Below, piece by piece: positions 36,901-44,028 of a stretch of DNA of 64,000 nt. Below the pieces are notes generated by a model. That model was not told the DNA's origin. It saw only the letters and a program-made list of their open reading frames with translations, and did no database searches. The DNA is taken from contig NZ_CP064653.1 in NCBI RefSeq assembly GCF_015711015.1, positions 744,001 through 808,000 of the forward strand. Reading direction: 5' to 3'. The position numbers and the translations under genes are program-made. This DNA is from Methylomonas sp. LL1. GTDB taxonomy: Bacteria > Pseudomonadota > Gammaproteobacteria > Methylococcales > Methylomonadaceae. The stretch's first letter is position 1. Every line of letters begins with the position of its first letter.

Positions 36901-37999
36901 TAGCGGCGCCGCTCTGACTACGCTAGTCGGCCTGAACGGCAAGCAACCCGCCTACGTTGATTTCATCGAAAAATATCTGCAAACCGACAGTGTCTATCCA
37001 ACCGATGCGCTGCTGGTCGGCGAATTGATTACTGAATACATGCGCGATAAATTCAACGATCCTAACTTGAGTAACGATCAAGCCTGGTCCGCCTTCAAAG
37101 CCTTGGAGGCCAATGATTATCTGGCGCTACAACCCAAACTGAATGCCATGCTGGTGTCGGTGTACATGAATGAGATTAGGGCGGCCGGCAGGGCCGCCGC
37201 AAAAGCGCCAGATTCGGAAAAAATGGACGCCTATCAACGTGGCTTGAATGCCATAGAGACACTGTTTCCAGACCAGGACTGGCGCGGCGATTTGAGTATG
37301 TTCTTCAGCAAGATACATACACTGGACGACGGTACTATTAACTTGTTGGTGCCGGGTGGTGGAATCAACGCCGGTCTGGCGGCCGGAACCGACGCCAAAC
37401 AACCGTCCGAACTGGGCATCGTGGTGCAGCGCGCCGGCGACATTAATGCGGTGATACGCGACGATTTTCTGGTGAACCAGTCGCGGGTATTTGCACTGGC
37501 CGGCGGCGATATCATGTTGTGGTCATCAAAGGGCGATCTCAACGCCGGTGCCGGCGCCAAATCGTCGATCGCCGCGCCGCCGCCGCAAATCACCTTTGAC
37601 GAAAATGGCAACATGGTTGTCGTGTTCCCGCCTATCGTCTCGGGCAGCGGGATTCGTACCGCGGCGGAAGCCGGCGATATTCCGGGTGATGTCGATTTAT
37701 TTGCTCTTGAAGGGGTGGTCGATGCCGGCGAGGCGGGTATCAGCGGTACCGGCGTCACCATTTCGGCCACAGCCGTTTTGGGGGCTAAAAATATTGAAGT
37801 CGGCGGTATCGCAACCGGTGTTCCGGTGGCCTCGACCGGCAGCCTGGCGGCGGGTTTGACCGGCGCCGGCAATCTGACCGCCGGTGTCAGTCAAATGGCG
37901 GAAAGTTCGGTAGGCAATAGTACGGATAAGGATTCAAATCAAGCGGCCAATGCCGTGCTCGGGATGTTGAGCGTGGAGGTGGTAGGCCATGGCGACTAG
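27908..37999 (+). CDS. Giant filamentous hemagglutinin-family exoprotein (TpsA)
   Basis: A secreted protein of about 3,363 residues. It has a long N-terminal signal (cleavage about residue 42, AVARA/ELP), then the TPS/haemagglutination-activity domain needed for recognition by TpsB (NQVLGNTLRIDQQTDKAILNWESF...DPSRIFGQIIANGQIYLYNKNG). The usual NPNG is NKNG here. The middle is a long beta-helix of irregular repeats rich in AGGDI, GSLS and DVSG steps. Near residues 2880-3000 is a DUF3739-like segment (VRLVARTGNIENVQINLAKKAL..., GEVLIKTGRHLDLGA). Likely an adhesin or surface fibre. The ATG at 27908 has an AAGG site; the TTG at 27890 is less likely. Confidence 0.9.
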   Translation: MVSRRQSNIIHSSDIRFRLKPLVAGMRIVVAGGMFVGAVARAELPIPAQAWVSSGSATNQVLGNTLRIDQQTDKAILNWESFNVGQQNVVQFVQPNATSIALNRIQQQDPSRIFGQIIANGQIYLYNKNGFVFGKDSVVNANSVLASTLNITDEVFNRGITRVFDEDGRAALAVDGAFDASTSKILIEAGAKINVDKAGRIILAAPTIENKGSLTADAQGQIIMAASQDKVYLQAADSESPFAGLVVEVETGGKVTNAGDILARQGNVTLAGFAVNQQGRISATTSVSVNGSIRLLAQEKHDTVGGKLVGTKTTRDNDLGDGLGTEAKLNFAGGSVTQVVADSDGGSAIDEQEQPQSYIEASGHTVSMQSGSAIVAPAGKVNITATDKPQSPLQGTSGRIFMDTGAVIDVSGSANVAVPIERNVAEISVQSFELRDAPLQKTGPLKGETVKIDLRKGSKIVDTSGAESRISRSIEERLGTGGEINLTSSGDVVINSGAKIDISGGSVDYQDGYISTTKLLTEYGRVVDISDADPNERYVGIFGIVNEDHEKWGVYKEWNILDQFASAQFEAGYAEGLAAGSLNIKAPNLAWNGRLIAGSGNGIYQRRPGNRADGGHFLFDSTAFVTALQKVRFQTDKNSLDIGQDEPFPQDQEDQPQALILSTELTNRSEVQHVLIKTLAEVEVAADANINMVPGGEFNIQAAGIDIQGKVHAAGGEITLAIADSLAELNLGEGSELDVAGQWVNDYMLGYTQTPTDSLYVDGGKVKVNSVGDLYLRAGGKINADGGAWLAQNGKLTPGKGGSIELIADGQGFASPSRLHLDGSLSAASLSEGGTLTLGSAEIVVGDGVAKSIDPLRLGVSNGRFDFDQDGGFAEINLIGNLEGVTVSEGTELNLKTANLLLDDDYRDHASGDRPRDFAQMTLLEEHLRSGNSLNLLGRGDVILATGSTVTMDTQGSVGLVSSQGGVYVDGSINTPGGSIRLAIESSANAEFDDSQSVRLGPNARLLARGATRLNPPDSLGRQTGEVLDGGLVSFDLQRGSLIFEQGSLVDVSGTHTVLDLPKQGDSADITTPTQVFGDAGKVDISVAEGAVFDGKIIGLVGSDSARGGRFSFALDRTRRSPPQEPVAPFPNNPLVVRLRNDQEPLFDSDVEFGESIPEVYEGQGFLSASMLQDGGFTDIRLKSPDTIRFEGNVTLNAKARIDLDAAVIDWVGLNGEANGVVNLNSALIRMGSSLQREVSGLPATGAAIFTAQAKWIELFGATRWDKFNAISLNSAYDLRTVGLRFGAQREFLGAMVTAANLNLKAGQIYPSTLSKFTFAVRNNVLGRINISSSGNSVETPLSAAGSLNFEASAIEQGGVIRAPLGVINLTAADHLTLHNGSLTSVSGQGLIIPFGVTQAGLDWLYPLDSIRNLVFNTPPEKKLVLNAPELILEKGSTVDVSGGGDLYGYEFLPGSGGSYDYLNTGSQSYQGGFAILPSLGSELSPFDHYEYNTLGWSREIGSKVYLSGDNDMGLAAGEYTILPAHYALLPGAFLVTPQTGTRDQTITTFNTQGLPIVTGYYTEAGAGTRDARRTGFRIENGADVRLRSEYEEHLANDYYPAQALKNETVAPFLPMDSGQISLVAQNKLVLESTFMVDALAGGRGARMDIAADKIHVVSGLSQSPQTGVLEVLASDLNNLSVDSLMLGGDRARSASTGETDITVRAEEVIFTSGTRLGVKDLIAVATDKVEVQSGAALSAQGPVDTGDRVLNVTGDGALLRLSGDEQITLNRSNADEVNGQLIIAAGATLSASDSMLLDATDSTILQGDILMSQGSLSLSAKRINLGEVDNLGGNALNLSNRKLLNLSVDELILSARDSIGIYGNLGLQEAVAFKRLVIDSAGFTGHGQSGNRGRIQADTLRLQNSRGVSSQQVADGLGSFDLIGDNIEFGSGNLVMQGFDAVNILAGKQLRADGISVLDIRTDLNLSTPVLTASGGADLTIDSTGYNVQFNALSSTEEVASGFGAALSVIADSIAFNTRVLLPSGRLSLHALSGDVSLGGQAELDLAGRAVKFADIYDYTPGGNFTAVSDHGKVILAAGSLVDLDSGGGNSAGGLLKLQAAEQSLVLAGQVQARAGSAYVEVDGFSAGIGFDALMQTLYGAGVNQSVYFRSHSADIAQGANSIINAHDITLVADSGAIDLSGSLNANGGSEGGTIALYAGDGITLSDGASLTAKGDKGGKVLLSSTDSDNDTIGGIDIKAGSLIDVSGNTNEQGGEVTLRALRDGNGIKIQPIAGNVQGFAQRNAVYDDSNNLVEYGYSEFFAEGVLKYIDANGLLTSDDYAAIKADTDAYMTAGNMQAVTALLGARLRAGVEVDYNGNLTVSDRWDLADWRYSDGSDLVMMPGTLTIRAGGDLRFDQSLTDGFKDGVISSIFGDIPFSDMLQAGASWSYRLTAGADLSSADIAATGTIGNLKVGSNTAIRTGSGDMQLVAGGDIELADASSTIYNAGRIADSNPYGSLALHMAIGSAPYVYYPVDGGDLLLRAGGDIKGANTSQFINDWLIRQGSADFVTDQPYLLPVAQTLESLKNDAAGLAAYKASLPAAVQARIVDGYRLDSRAYAEPTSWGLLLTNFQQNIGSFGGGDVTISAGNDIVDLSVMMPTTGKQTGDPAFDPNNPETLALFSNSLEISASGDMRVAAGGDIKGGAYLIGQGQASLVAGGEIGGGSQFSTGPQLLLGDGQISLLANRQLSVAGVSDPMILHGGETNFFSYTDDSAIAARSLSGDVHLGASIAAIAPILNPGSNQTALAQVYPGTLAATAFGGSVVLDSDLVLFPAPLANVNILAEQDFKSQGAASRLAMSDADRGLLPTALTPLARSNMSDASARINPFGLASFVHAATPVHADDTTPVRLVARTGNIENVQINLAKKALVQTGNDFKNTLLWIQHANADDGTVFDIGRDLKYTSNRDVNGQLAPNINEIKVAGSGEVLIKTGRHLDLGAAVGISTVGDLGNPALADSGAALTTLVGLNGKQPAYVDFIEKYLQTDSVYPTDALLVGELITEYMRDKFNDPNLSNDQAWSAFKALEANDYLALQPKLNAMLVSVYMNEIRAAGRAAAKAPDSEKMDAYQRGLNAIETLFPDQDWRGDLSMFFSKIHTLDDGTINLLVPGGGINAGLAAGTDAKQPSELGIVVQRAGDINAVIRDDFLVNQSRVFALAGGDIMLWSSKGDLNAGAGAKSSIAAPPPQITFDENGNMVVVFPPIVSGSGIRTAAEAGDIPGDVDLFALEGVVDAGEAGISGTGVTISATAVLGAKNIEVGGIATGVPVASTGSLAAGLTGAGNLTAGVSQMAESSVGNSTDKDSNQAANAVLGMLSVEVVGHGD

Positions 38000-38398
38000 C
38001 ATAACTAGACTGTCTGTCGTCCTAGGCTGACGAGGCCGATCCATGCCGCAAGCCTATCAAGGGGCGTTGATTGAGCGGAGCCGAAGTCGGATGTTTTTAG
38101 CAGCAGCTTGGTCCGGCAAATGAGTTCGGTTGGAATAGGTTGTAGGCGGAGAAATTGGTTGTTTTGCTAAATCAAACCCTTACCGGCAATGTTCCGCCTC
38201 GTGGCCGAGAGGCTGGCATATTCTCGGGGCATCTGCGGGTATGAGCGACAGGCCACATTGGCTCGGGCCTCGAGGAAACATCTCCAATTTTCAGCGCCGA
38301 GGCTTGTAGGATAAATACTGCAAAAATTCGCCATCTTGTCATAAAAATGTAAAAAACGGCTGCGATAATTCAGTAAGTATCCTGAATTGAGAATTAGC
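38000..38398. other. Intergenic region upstream of the ExbB-fusion operon
   Basis: About 400 bp with no supported gene. It holds the TGAGCGGAGCCGAAG repeat at 38072 and probably the promoter for the operon starting at 38399, since the last 60 bases are AT-rich. Confidence 0.5.
38072..38086. repeat. Second copy of TGAGCGGAGCCGAAG repeat
   Basis: Fifteen bases identical to the core of the palindrome at 25406-25420. The flanking arms are not conserved here. Confidence 0.6.
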
Positions 38399-40186
38399 AT
38401 GAAGCGTATCGTTACATTAATTTTGATGCTGTCGATGGTGCCGGGTTTGGCCCTGGCTTGGTGGAATGACGAATGGGGTTATAAGAAGAAAATCACTATC
38501 GATGCCCAACGGTTGCAGCAAGAAGGCGTCAAGCTGGTAGCCGAAGGCTTGGTGCCGGTGCGTTTGCATACCGGCAATTTTGCTTACTTTGCGGATCTGG
38601 CTGAAAACGGCAAGGATTTACGTTTTCTGGCGGCCGACGATAAAACGCCGCTGAAGTTCTATGTCGAAAAATTGGATCCGGTCAATGAAATGGCGTTGAT
38701 CTGGGTCAAATTGCCCAAGGACATCGCCAACGCGGCCGAGCCGATGATCTGGATGTATTACGGCAATCCGAAAGCGGTCGATGCTCAGGATGCCGGCGGT
38801 ATATTCGATGTCGCGCAGTCGGTGGTTTATCACTTTGGCCAAGGTCCGGTCACGGACGCCACAGCCTATGCCAATCAGCCCGCCGCGGCAAGCAATACTA
38901 TCGTCGACGGCGGCGCGGTGGGCGATGCGGCCGCATTCGACGGCAATCAATCGATTCGTATTGCCGCCTCTCCGGCTATCCAGATGATGGCCGAATTTGG
39001 TTGGACGGTTTCCGCTTGGGTCAAAATCGATCAAGCGCAGGACGATGGTGTGATATTTGAACGCGATGGACTTATTTTATCCGTTAGGGGTCAGGCGCCG
39101 GTTTTGGATTTAAATCGAAAGGAAATCGTCAGTCCGATTAGTTTGAATTTGGCGGCATGGCATCACTTGGCCGTTTCCGGAACCAAGGAAGGTTATACCT
39201 TCTATGTCGATGGCAAGGCGGCCGGTATGTTGCCGGCCAGTGTGTCCGTTTTTCAGGGCGACATTAGTATAGGCTCGGCATTGAGCGGTTCACGCGGTTT
39301 TGTCGGCGCGATCGACGAGTTCGGTATTGCCAAGGTAGCCAGGGATCAGAATTACTTGCAGTTTGCGGCGATGATGCAGGGGCAAAGTTCGGCGTTGTTG
39401 AACTACGGCGAAGACAGTACTCCCGATAGTGAAGGCGAAAGCGAATCCTATCTGGTATCGACGTTGAACAACGTCACCATCGACGGCTGGGTGATCATCG
39501 GTATTTTGGGGGTGATGTTTGTGATCAGTACCCTGGTGATGATCGTTAAAGCTATCGTGTTGAGTCGTACCAGTCGCGAAAACAAGAAGTTTGAAGAAGC
39601 CTTCAGCAAGCTGGGAACCATGAATATCAGCAAGCTGGATCATCAGGACGAGGAAGGGCAGGCCGATTTCGACGAATCCCCCTTGTTGCTGTCGTTGACC
39701 GGTAACCATGCGGCATTCGCCGGTTCTTCCATCTACCGCATCTATCATATGGGGGTGCAGGAAATGAACAAACGTCTGCCGAAAGGCGTGGGTGCCGATG
39801 CCGCCGACCAAATTTTGTCGGCCCAAGGCTTGAATGCGGTCAAGGCTTCGATGGATGGCGTGCTGGTGCGCGAGCTACAGAAACTGAATTCGCAAATGGT
39901 GCTGCTAACTATCGCCATCTCCGGCGGCCCGTTCCTGGGGCTACTGGGTACCGTGGTCGGGGTCATGATTACCTTTGCCGCAATCGCGGCCAGCGGGGAA
40001 GTCAATGTCAACGCAATCGCGCCGGGTATTGCCGCCGCGTTGGTGGCGACGGTAGCCGGTCTGGGCGTGGCGATTCCGGCCCTGTTTGGCTACAACTATT
40101 TGGGTAGTCAGATCAAGATGGTGACCGCCGACATGCATGTGTTTGTCGACGAGTTCGTCGCCAAGCTGGCCGAGCAGCATAGCTGA
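38399..40186 (+). CDS. ExbB/TolQ-type proton channel fused to periplasmic DUF2341 and LamG-like domains
   Basis: A 595-residue protein. The signal sequence ends about residue 20 (ALA/WWNDEW). A DUF2341 domain follows (WGYKKKITIDAQRLQ..., GNPKAVDAQDAGGIFD), then a concanavalin/LamG-like region (VSAWVKIDQAQDDGVIFERDGL..., WHHLAVSGTKEGYTFYVDGK). After about residue 365 come three membrane helices of a MotA/TolQ/ExbB channel (GGPFLGLLGTVVGVMITFAAIA, AALVATVAGLGVAIPALFGYNY). A sugar- or polymer-binding front end on an energising channel is unusual. ExbD, TonB, a porin and a coiled-coil protein follow in the same direction. The ATG at 38399 is preferred. Confidence 0.85.
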   Translation: MKRIVTLILMLSMVPGLALAWWNDEWGYKKKITIDAQRLQQEGVKLVAEGLVPVRLHTGNFAYFADLAENGKDLRFLAADDKTPLKFYVEKLDPVNEMALIWVKLPKDIANAAEPMIWMYYGNPKAVDAQDAGGIFDVAQSVVYHFGQGPVTDATAYANQPAAASNTIVDGGAVGDAAAFDGNQSIRIAASPAIQMMAEFGWTVSAWVKIDQAQDDGVIFERDGLILSVRGQAPVLDLNRKEIVSPISLNLAAWHHLAVSGTKEGYTFYVDGKAAGMLPASVSVFQGDISIGSALSGSRGFVGAIDEFGIAKVARDQNYLQFAAMMQGQSSALLNYGEDSTPDSEGESESYLVSTLNNVTIDGWVIIGILGVMFVISTLVMIVKAIVLSRTSRENKKFEEAFSKLGTMNISKLDHQDEEGQADFDESPLLLSLTGNHAAFAGSSIYRIYHMGVQEMNKRLPKGVGADAADQILSAQGLNAVKASMDGVLVRELQKLNSQMVLLTIAISGGPFLGLLGTVVGVMITFAAIAASGEVNVNAIAPGIAAALVATVAGLGVAIPALFGYNYLGSQIKMVTADMHVFVDEFVAKLAEQHS

Positions 40187-40225
40187 TCGATACGAAACTA
40201 TCATCGAAAAATGCCGAGGATTCGT

Positions 40226-40299
40226 AGGGTACGCACTGCGTACCTTTTCGACCGGCTCTTGATCGAAATGGTTGCCGGTACGCAATGCGTACCCTACCG
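40226..40299. repeat. Intergenic inverted-repeat element between exbB and exbD
   Basis: Twenty-one-base arms beginning GTAGGGTACGCA and ending TGCGTACCCTAC match at 20 of 21 positions, separated by 32 bases. It resembles the GTAGGGTGCGCA-type palindromes common in bacterial genomes. It sits in an otherwise tight operon, where it could form a strong mRNA hairpin. Confidence 0.8.
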
Positions 40300-40322
40300 A
40301 GCTTGACCTACGAGAATATACA

Positions 40323-40727
40323 ATGAAAGTTCAAGAAGAAAACGCCGCGTACGACGAAATCAACGTCACGCCGATGCTGGATTTGGCATACGTGCTGCTG
40401 GTGGTATTTATTTTGATGACTACCGCCGCGGTACAGGGCGTCCAAGTCAATTTACCCAAGGCCAGCAACACCCCCAGTTTGGCCAAGCCGCAAACCAAGG
40501 CGATTACCGTGACCGCCGACGGCACTATTTTCCTGGATACTTTTCCGGTCACGATGGAGCAACTGGAGTCGACCCTGATGCAGTATAAGGCCGCCAATCC
40601 GGAGTTGCCGGTGGTGGTGAAGGGCGATTCCACAGTGCAGTATCAAAGCGTGATCGATATTTTGGCCTTGCTGGGCAAACTGGAAATCACCCAGGTTGGT
40701 TTGGTGACGCAAAGTCTTACCAAATAG
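40323..40727 (+). CDS. exbD: ExbD/TolR-family biopolymer transport protein
   Basis: A 134-residue protein with one N-terminal membrane helix (ITP-like motif NVTPMLDLAYVLLVVFILMTTAAVQGVQVNLPKA; the conserved Asp after MLD is the proton-path residue) and a periplasmic ExbD domain (ITVTADGTIFLDTFPVT...VVVKGDSTVQYQSVIDILALLG). It partners the ExbB-type channel upstream and the TonB-like protein 11 bp downstream. The start at 40323 has a GAGAAT ribosome site; the longer frame from 40272 would begin inside the inverted repeat. Confidence 0.92.
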   Translation: MKVQEENAAYDEINVTPMLDLAYVLLVVFILMTTAAVQGVQVNLPKASNTPSLAKPQTKAITVTADGTIFLDTFPVTMEQLESTLMQYKAANPELPVVVKGDSTVQYQSVIDILALLGKLEITQVGLVTQSLTK

Positions 40728-40738
40728 CGTATTCAGCC

Positions 40739-41401
40739 ATGTCCGAAACAAAGCATTTCCGGGTGTATATCCCCAGAATCATAGGTGGTTTGCTGGCGGC
40801 GCTGGCGATTTTTTACGTGGTCAAGGTCATCGTGGATTTCATCGATAAAAAACCGGCCAAAAATGAGAAAAAAATTCAGCCGATCACCTTAATGAAACCT
40901 CCGCCACCACCACCACCTCCTCCTCCCAAGGTGGAAAAGCCACCCGAGCCCGAGATCAAGGAGAAAATCGAAGAGCCGGAACCCGAGCCGGAGCCGATGC
41001 CCGAATCGCCACCGGATGAAGCGCCAGCACGCGACTTGGGACTGGATGCCGAAGGCACGGCCGGCACCGACGGTTTCGGTCTGGCCGCGCGCAAGGGCGG
41101 CAACGGTTTGTTCGGTGGCGGCGGCAATCCCTATGCCAGGTACGACGGATTGGTCTCGAAAGGCATTCTGAACTTTTTGAGCAGCCACGAAGAACTGCGG
41201 CGTAAGGGTTATACGGCCATCGTCAAGGTTTGGCTGAAAGCCGACGGTTCGGTCGAACGGGTCGAGTTCACCAAGGGCAGCAACGATGCCGACATTGACG
41301 AATTGATCAGCCGCTTGTTGAACAAATTCGACAAAGTCGCCGAGGCGCCACCTCCGGGCATGCAACAACCTATCAAGCTCAAAATTTCATCACGAATTTA
41401 A
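40739..41401 (+). CDS. tonB: TonB-family energy transducer
   Basis: A 220-residue protein: a cytoplasmic tip, one membrane helix (about residues 10-32), a proline block of ten consecutive prolines, a Glu-Pro/Lys-Pro spacer (EPEPEPEPMPESPP), and a C-terminal TonB-like domain (ILNFLSSHEELRRKGYTAIVKVWLKADGSVERVEF...KLKISSRI). It transmits proton-motive force from the ExbBD pair to an outer-membrane receptor or porin. It follows exbD by 11 bp and precedes a porin gene by 19 bp. Confidence 0.92.
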   Translation: MSETKHFRVYIPRIIGGLLAALAIFYVVKVIVDFIDKKPAKNEKKIQPITLMKPPPPPPPPPPKVEKPPEPEIKEKIEEPEPEPEPMPESPPDEAPARDLGLDAEGTAGTDGFGLAARKGGNGLFGGGGNPYARYDGLVSKGILNFLSSHEELRRKGYTAIVKVWLKADGSVERVEFTKGSNDADIDELISRLLNKFDKVAEAPPPGMQQPIKLKISSRI

Positions 41402-41420
41402 TCATCCAACGGGTAAACAA

Positions 41421-43115
41421 ATGGCGAATAACAAACAGCTGATGGCCTTGGCGCTGTCCGGGCTGATCGGCGTCGCGCACGCCGGTGAAAAGGAAGAATT
41501 GCTCAAGTTGCGCAATACCACGACCAGTTTGATCAAACAATTGGTCAAGCAGGGCGTGATTACCGACCAGATGGCTAATGAGATGATCAAGCAGGCTGAA
41601 GCCGATGCCGAGCAGCAAGTGGCTGAAGCCAAGGCGGCCGGCGTTAAGGAAGCGGTGCCGGCCGATGAAGTGCGGGTGGCGTATGTGCCTGATTTTGTCA
41701 AGGATGAGATTCGCCAGCAAGTGCGTAGCGAATTGCGCGAGGAAGTGGTTGGCGACGTGATGCAAAAAGCCAAGAACGAACAATGGGGCTTGCCGAATGC
41801 GTTGCCGGAATGGACCAAGCGCTTCAAATTGTCGGGCGATATACGGTTGCGCTCGCAGCATGAGTTCATGGCCAAGGATAATATCGCCAACTCATACTTC
41901 GATTATTCGGCTATCAATGATGCCGGCGGTTTTTTCAGTGCGGGCCAGGATGCGTTTTTGAACACAACCCACGACAGACAGAGATTCAGGGAACGTTTTC
42001 GCCTGGGTATCGATGCCAAGATTACCGATGGCTTGAGCGCCGGTATGCGTCTGGCAACCGGCAATCTGCGCGATCCGGTTTCCACCAATCAGACCTTGGG
42101 CAACACCGGTCAAAAATACGAATTCGACGTCGACAGAGCTTACTTGAAATACGAAAACTTAGATGACAACAAGTTTAAATGGCTCGAATTGGCGGGCGGC
42201 CGCATCAAAAACCCTTGGTATACGGGAGGGGGAGAGTTCACCGGCGGTAGCGAAATGGTTTGGGATACCGACTTGTCATTCGAAGGGGCGGCCGGCACCA
42301 TCCGCTATAATTTACAAGATACCGATGGCTTGGTTTCCGCCGGCGATGCGGCAAGATCCTTATTCCTGACCGCGGGAGCATTTCCCTTGCAGGAATTTGC
42401 GCGGACTAACGACAAATGGTTGTTTGGCGGTCAGGCCGGTATCGATTGGGGATTCGACAATCAAGATAACTTGAAAGTCGGTGTGGCCTATTACGATTAT
42501 GTCAATATCCAAGCCCAGCAGAATAAAACCAAGATCGGCACTTGCGATCTGAATACGTTTGATAATAATGCCTCCAGGCCGGAGTTTATGCAGGGAGGCA
42601 ACACCTTGGCAACTATTTGCCGCGAGGGTGACAGGGATAATCCTTTAACCAGTCCGGGCATGGTTGGCTTGGCATCGGATTTTAATATTGTCAATCTGAA
42701 TGCTTCTTATGATATAGCCCTGTTTGCGCCTTATCATCTAAGATTCAGCGGCGATTATGCCAAAAACATCGGTTTCGATAAGACAGAAGTTAGCCGGCTC
42801 TACGGTCAAACTGTCGAGGATAAAACCAGCGCTTGGCAGTTTCGCGCTGATTTCGGTTGGCCGAAGGTTCAACTAGCGGGCAATTGGAATCTGTTTGCAG
42901 CCTATAAATATGTCGAGCGCGATGCGGTGCTGGATGCTTTTACCGACTCCGATTTTCATTTGGGCGGCACCAATACCAAGGGTTGGTTTGTCGGTGCTAA
43001 CTACGGCTTGATGAAAAACGTCTGGTTGAGCGGCCGCTGGTTGACTGCCGACATCATTACAGGTCCGCCGTATGGCGTCGATGTGCTGCAAATCGACATC
43101 AATACTCAATTCTAG
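41421..43115 (+). CDS. Outer-membrane porin of the ExbB-fusion operon
   Basis: A 564-residue protein with a signal peptide (cleavage after AHA, residue 21), a short helical segment (EELLKLRNTTTSLIKQLVKQGVIT...), then a beta-barrel of alternating residues ending in DINTQF, the terminal Phe typical of outer-membrane proteins. It is a 'putative porin' type barrel, not a TonB receptor with a plug domain: no TonB box or plug signature was found. The function may be outer-membrane passage of a polymer handled by the DUF2341/LamG domains. Same operon as tonB. Confidence 0.75.
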   Translation: MANNKQLMALALSGLIGVAHAGEKEELLKLRNTTTSLIKQLVKQGVITDQMANEMIKQAEADAEQQVAEAKAAGVKEAVPADEVRVAYVPDFVKDEIRQQVRSELREEVVGDVMQKAKNEQWGLPNALPEWTKRFKLSGDIRLRSQHEFMAKDNIANSYFDYSAINDAGGFFSAGQDAFLNTTHDRQRFRERFRLGIDAKITDGLSAGMRLATGNLRDPVSTNQTLGNTGQKYEFDVDRAYLKYENLDDNKFKWLELAGGRIKNPWYTGGGEFTGGSEMVWDTDLSFEGAAGTIRYNLQDTDGLVSAGDAARSLFLTAGAFPLQEFARTNDKWLFGGQAGIDWGFDNQDNLKVGVAYYDYVNIQAQQNKTKIGTCDLNTFDNNASRPEFMQGGNTLATICREGDRDNPLTSPGMVGLASDFNIVNLNASYDIALFAPYHLRFSGDYAKNIGFDKTEVSRLYGQTVEDKTSAWQFRADFGWPKVQLAGNWNLFAAYKYVERDAVLDAFTDSDFHLGGTNTKGWFVGANYGLMKNVWLSGRWLTADIITGPPYGVDVLQIDINTQF

Positions 43116-43127
43116 GTGGGTATCGGG

Positions 43128-43754
43128 ATGCGTAAATGGGTAATCAATTCGTTGGTCGTGCTGTTGCTAGGAAGTCTATGTCACCCGATAGCGTTGGCGG
43201 CCCCGCGCGAAGCCAACAAAAACGATGGCGCGATATTAAAACTGCAAGCCATGGTCAAAAGCCTGACCGGCGAGCGAGACGCCGCCAAGTCCGAGGCCGC
43301 TCGATTGGCGGCGGAAGTCGAGCAGCTGAAGCAGGACCATGCGCGGGCGGTTGCGGCCAAGGAGCAACTGGGTAGCGAATTATCGGCCCAAAAAAACAGC
43401 AATGGCGAAGTGCGCGGCAGGTTGGATCAAGCTCACGCCAAATTGCTGGAGATGATCGAAAAACATAAGCAAATCAGCCAGGATAAATCCGAACTTGGTA
43501 ACCAACTGACTCAATTAAAGGCCAAACAGGAAGCCACCGACCAGCAATTGTCGGTATGCGGTCAACATAATGTTAAACTCTACCAGTCAGGTAAGGAATT
43601 GTTGGAACGGTATCAGAACAAAGGCACTTTAGCCGGTTTGTTGCAGGATGAGCCGCTGCTGCAATTCAATAGCGTGGAGATGGAAACTATCATGCAGGAT
43701 TATCAGGACAAGCTGAATGACGGTCGGTATAGACTGGATGCCGAAGTGAATTGA
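43128..43754 (+). CDS. Exported coiled-coil protein of the ExbB-fusion operon
   Basis: A 208-residue protein with a signal peptide (cleavage after LAA, about residue 25) and a long coiled coil (about residues 35-140, Lys/Glu/Ala/Leu heptads), ending in a shorter globular tail with one cysteine. It starts 12 bp after the porin stop, with an AGGTGG ribosome site. It is likely a periplasmic partner in the ExbBD-TonB-porin assembly. The family was not recognised by name. Confidence 0.75.
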   Translation: MRKWVINSLVVLLLGSLCHPIALAAPREANKNDGAILKLQAMVKSLTGERDAAKSEAARLAAEVEQLKQDHARAVAAKEQLGSELSAQKNSNGEVRGRLDQAHAKLLEMIEKHKQISQDKSELGNQLTQLKAKQEATDQQLSVCGQHNVKLYQSGKELLERYQNKGTLAGLLQDEPLLQFNSVEMETIMQDYQDKLNDGRYRLDAEVN

Positions 43755-43821
43755 TTTTCTTTGCGGATGTGTTTCGATACAATATTTATTCATCAATAGA
43801 TCAATGGCTTAGGAAAAAATC

Positions 43822-44028
43822 ATGTCTTCGGATGATTCAAAAAACAGCAGAAAAAAGATTGCCTTGACCGAGCATACCTATGACCGATTAAAGACATTCT
43901 CAAGATTTAATGGCTTGAAGACTCGCGTTTTTATCGACGCCATGGTCGATGTCGTGTTGCAGGACGAAGAGTTGAGTAAACGGGTCGTTGAGATGACATT
44001 GGAAAATCAGGCTAGCGATAAGGAATAA
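43822..44028 (+). CDS. Small ribbon-helix-helix-like protein
   Basis: A 68-residue protein. Its N-terminal half, KKIALTEHTYDRLKTFSRFNGLKTRVFIDAMVDVVLQ, has the look of a ribbon-helix-helix domain (beta strand, then two helices). It could bind DNA as an antitoxin-like or autoregulating repressor, but no toxin gene is beside it. It lies 67 bp after the ExbB-fusion operon. Confidence 0.55.
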   Translation: MSSDDSKNSRKKIALTEHTYDRLKTFSRFNGLKTRVFIDAMVDVVLQDEELSKRVVEMTLENQASDKE

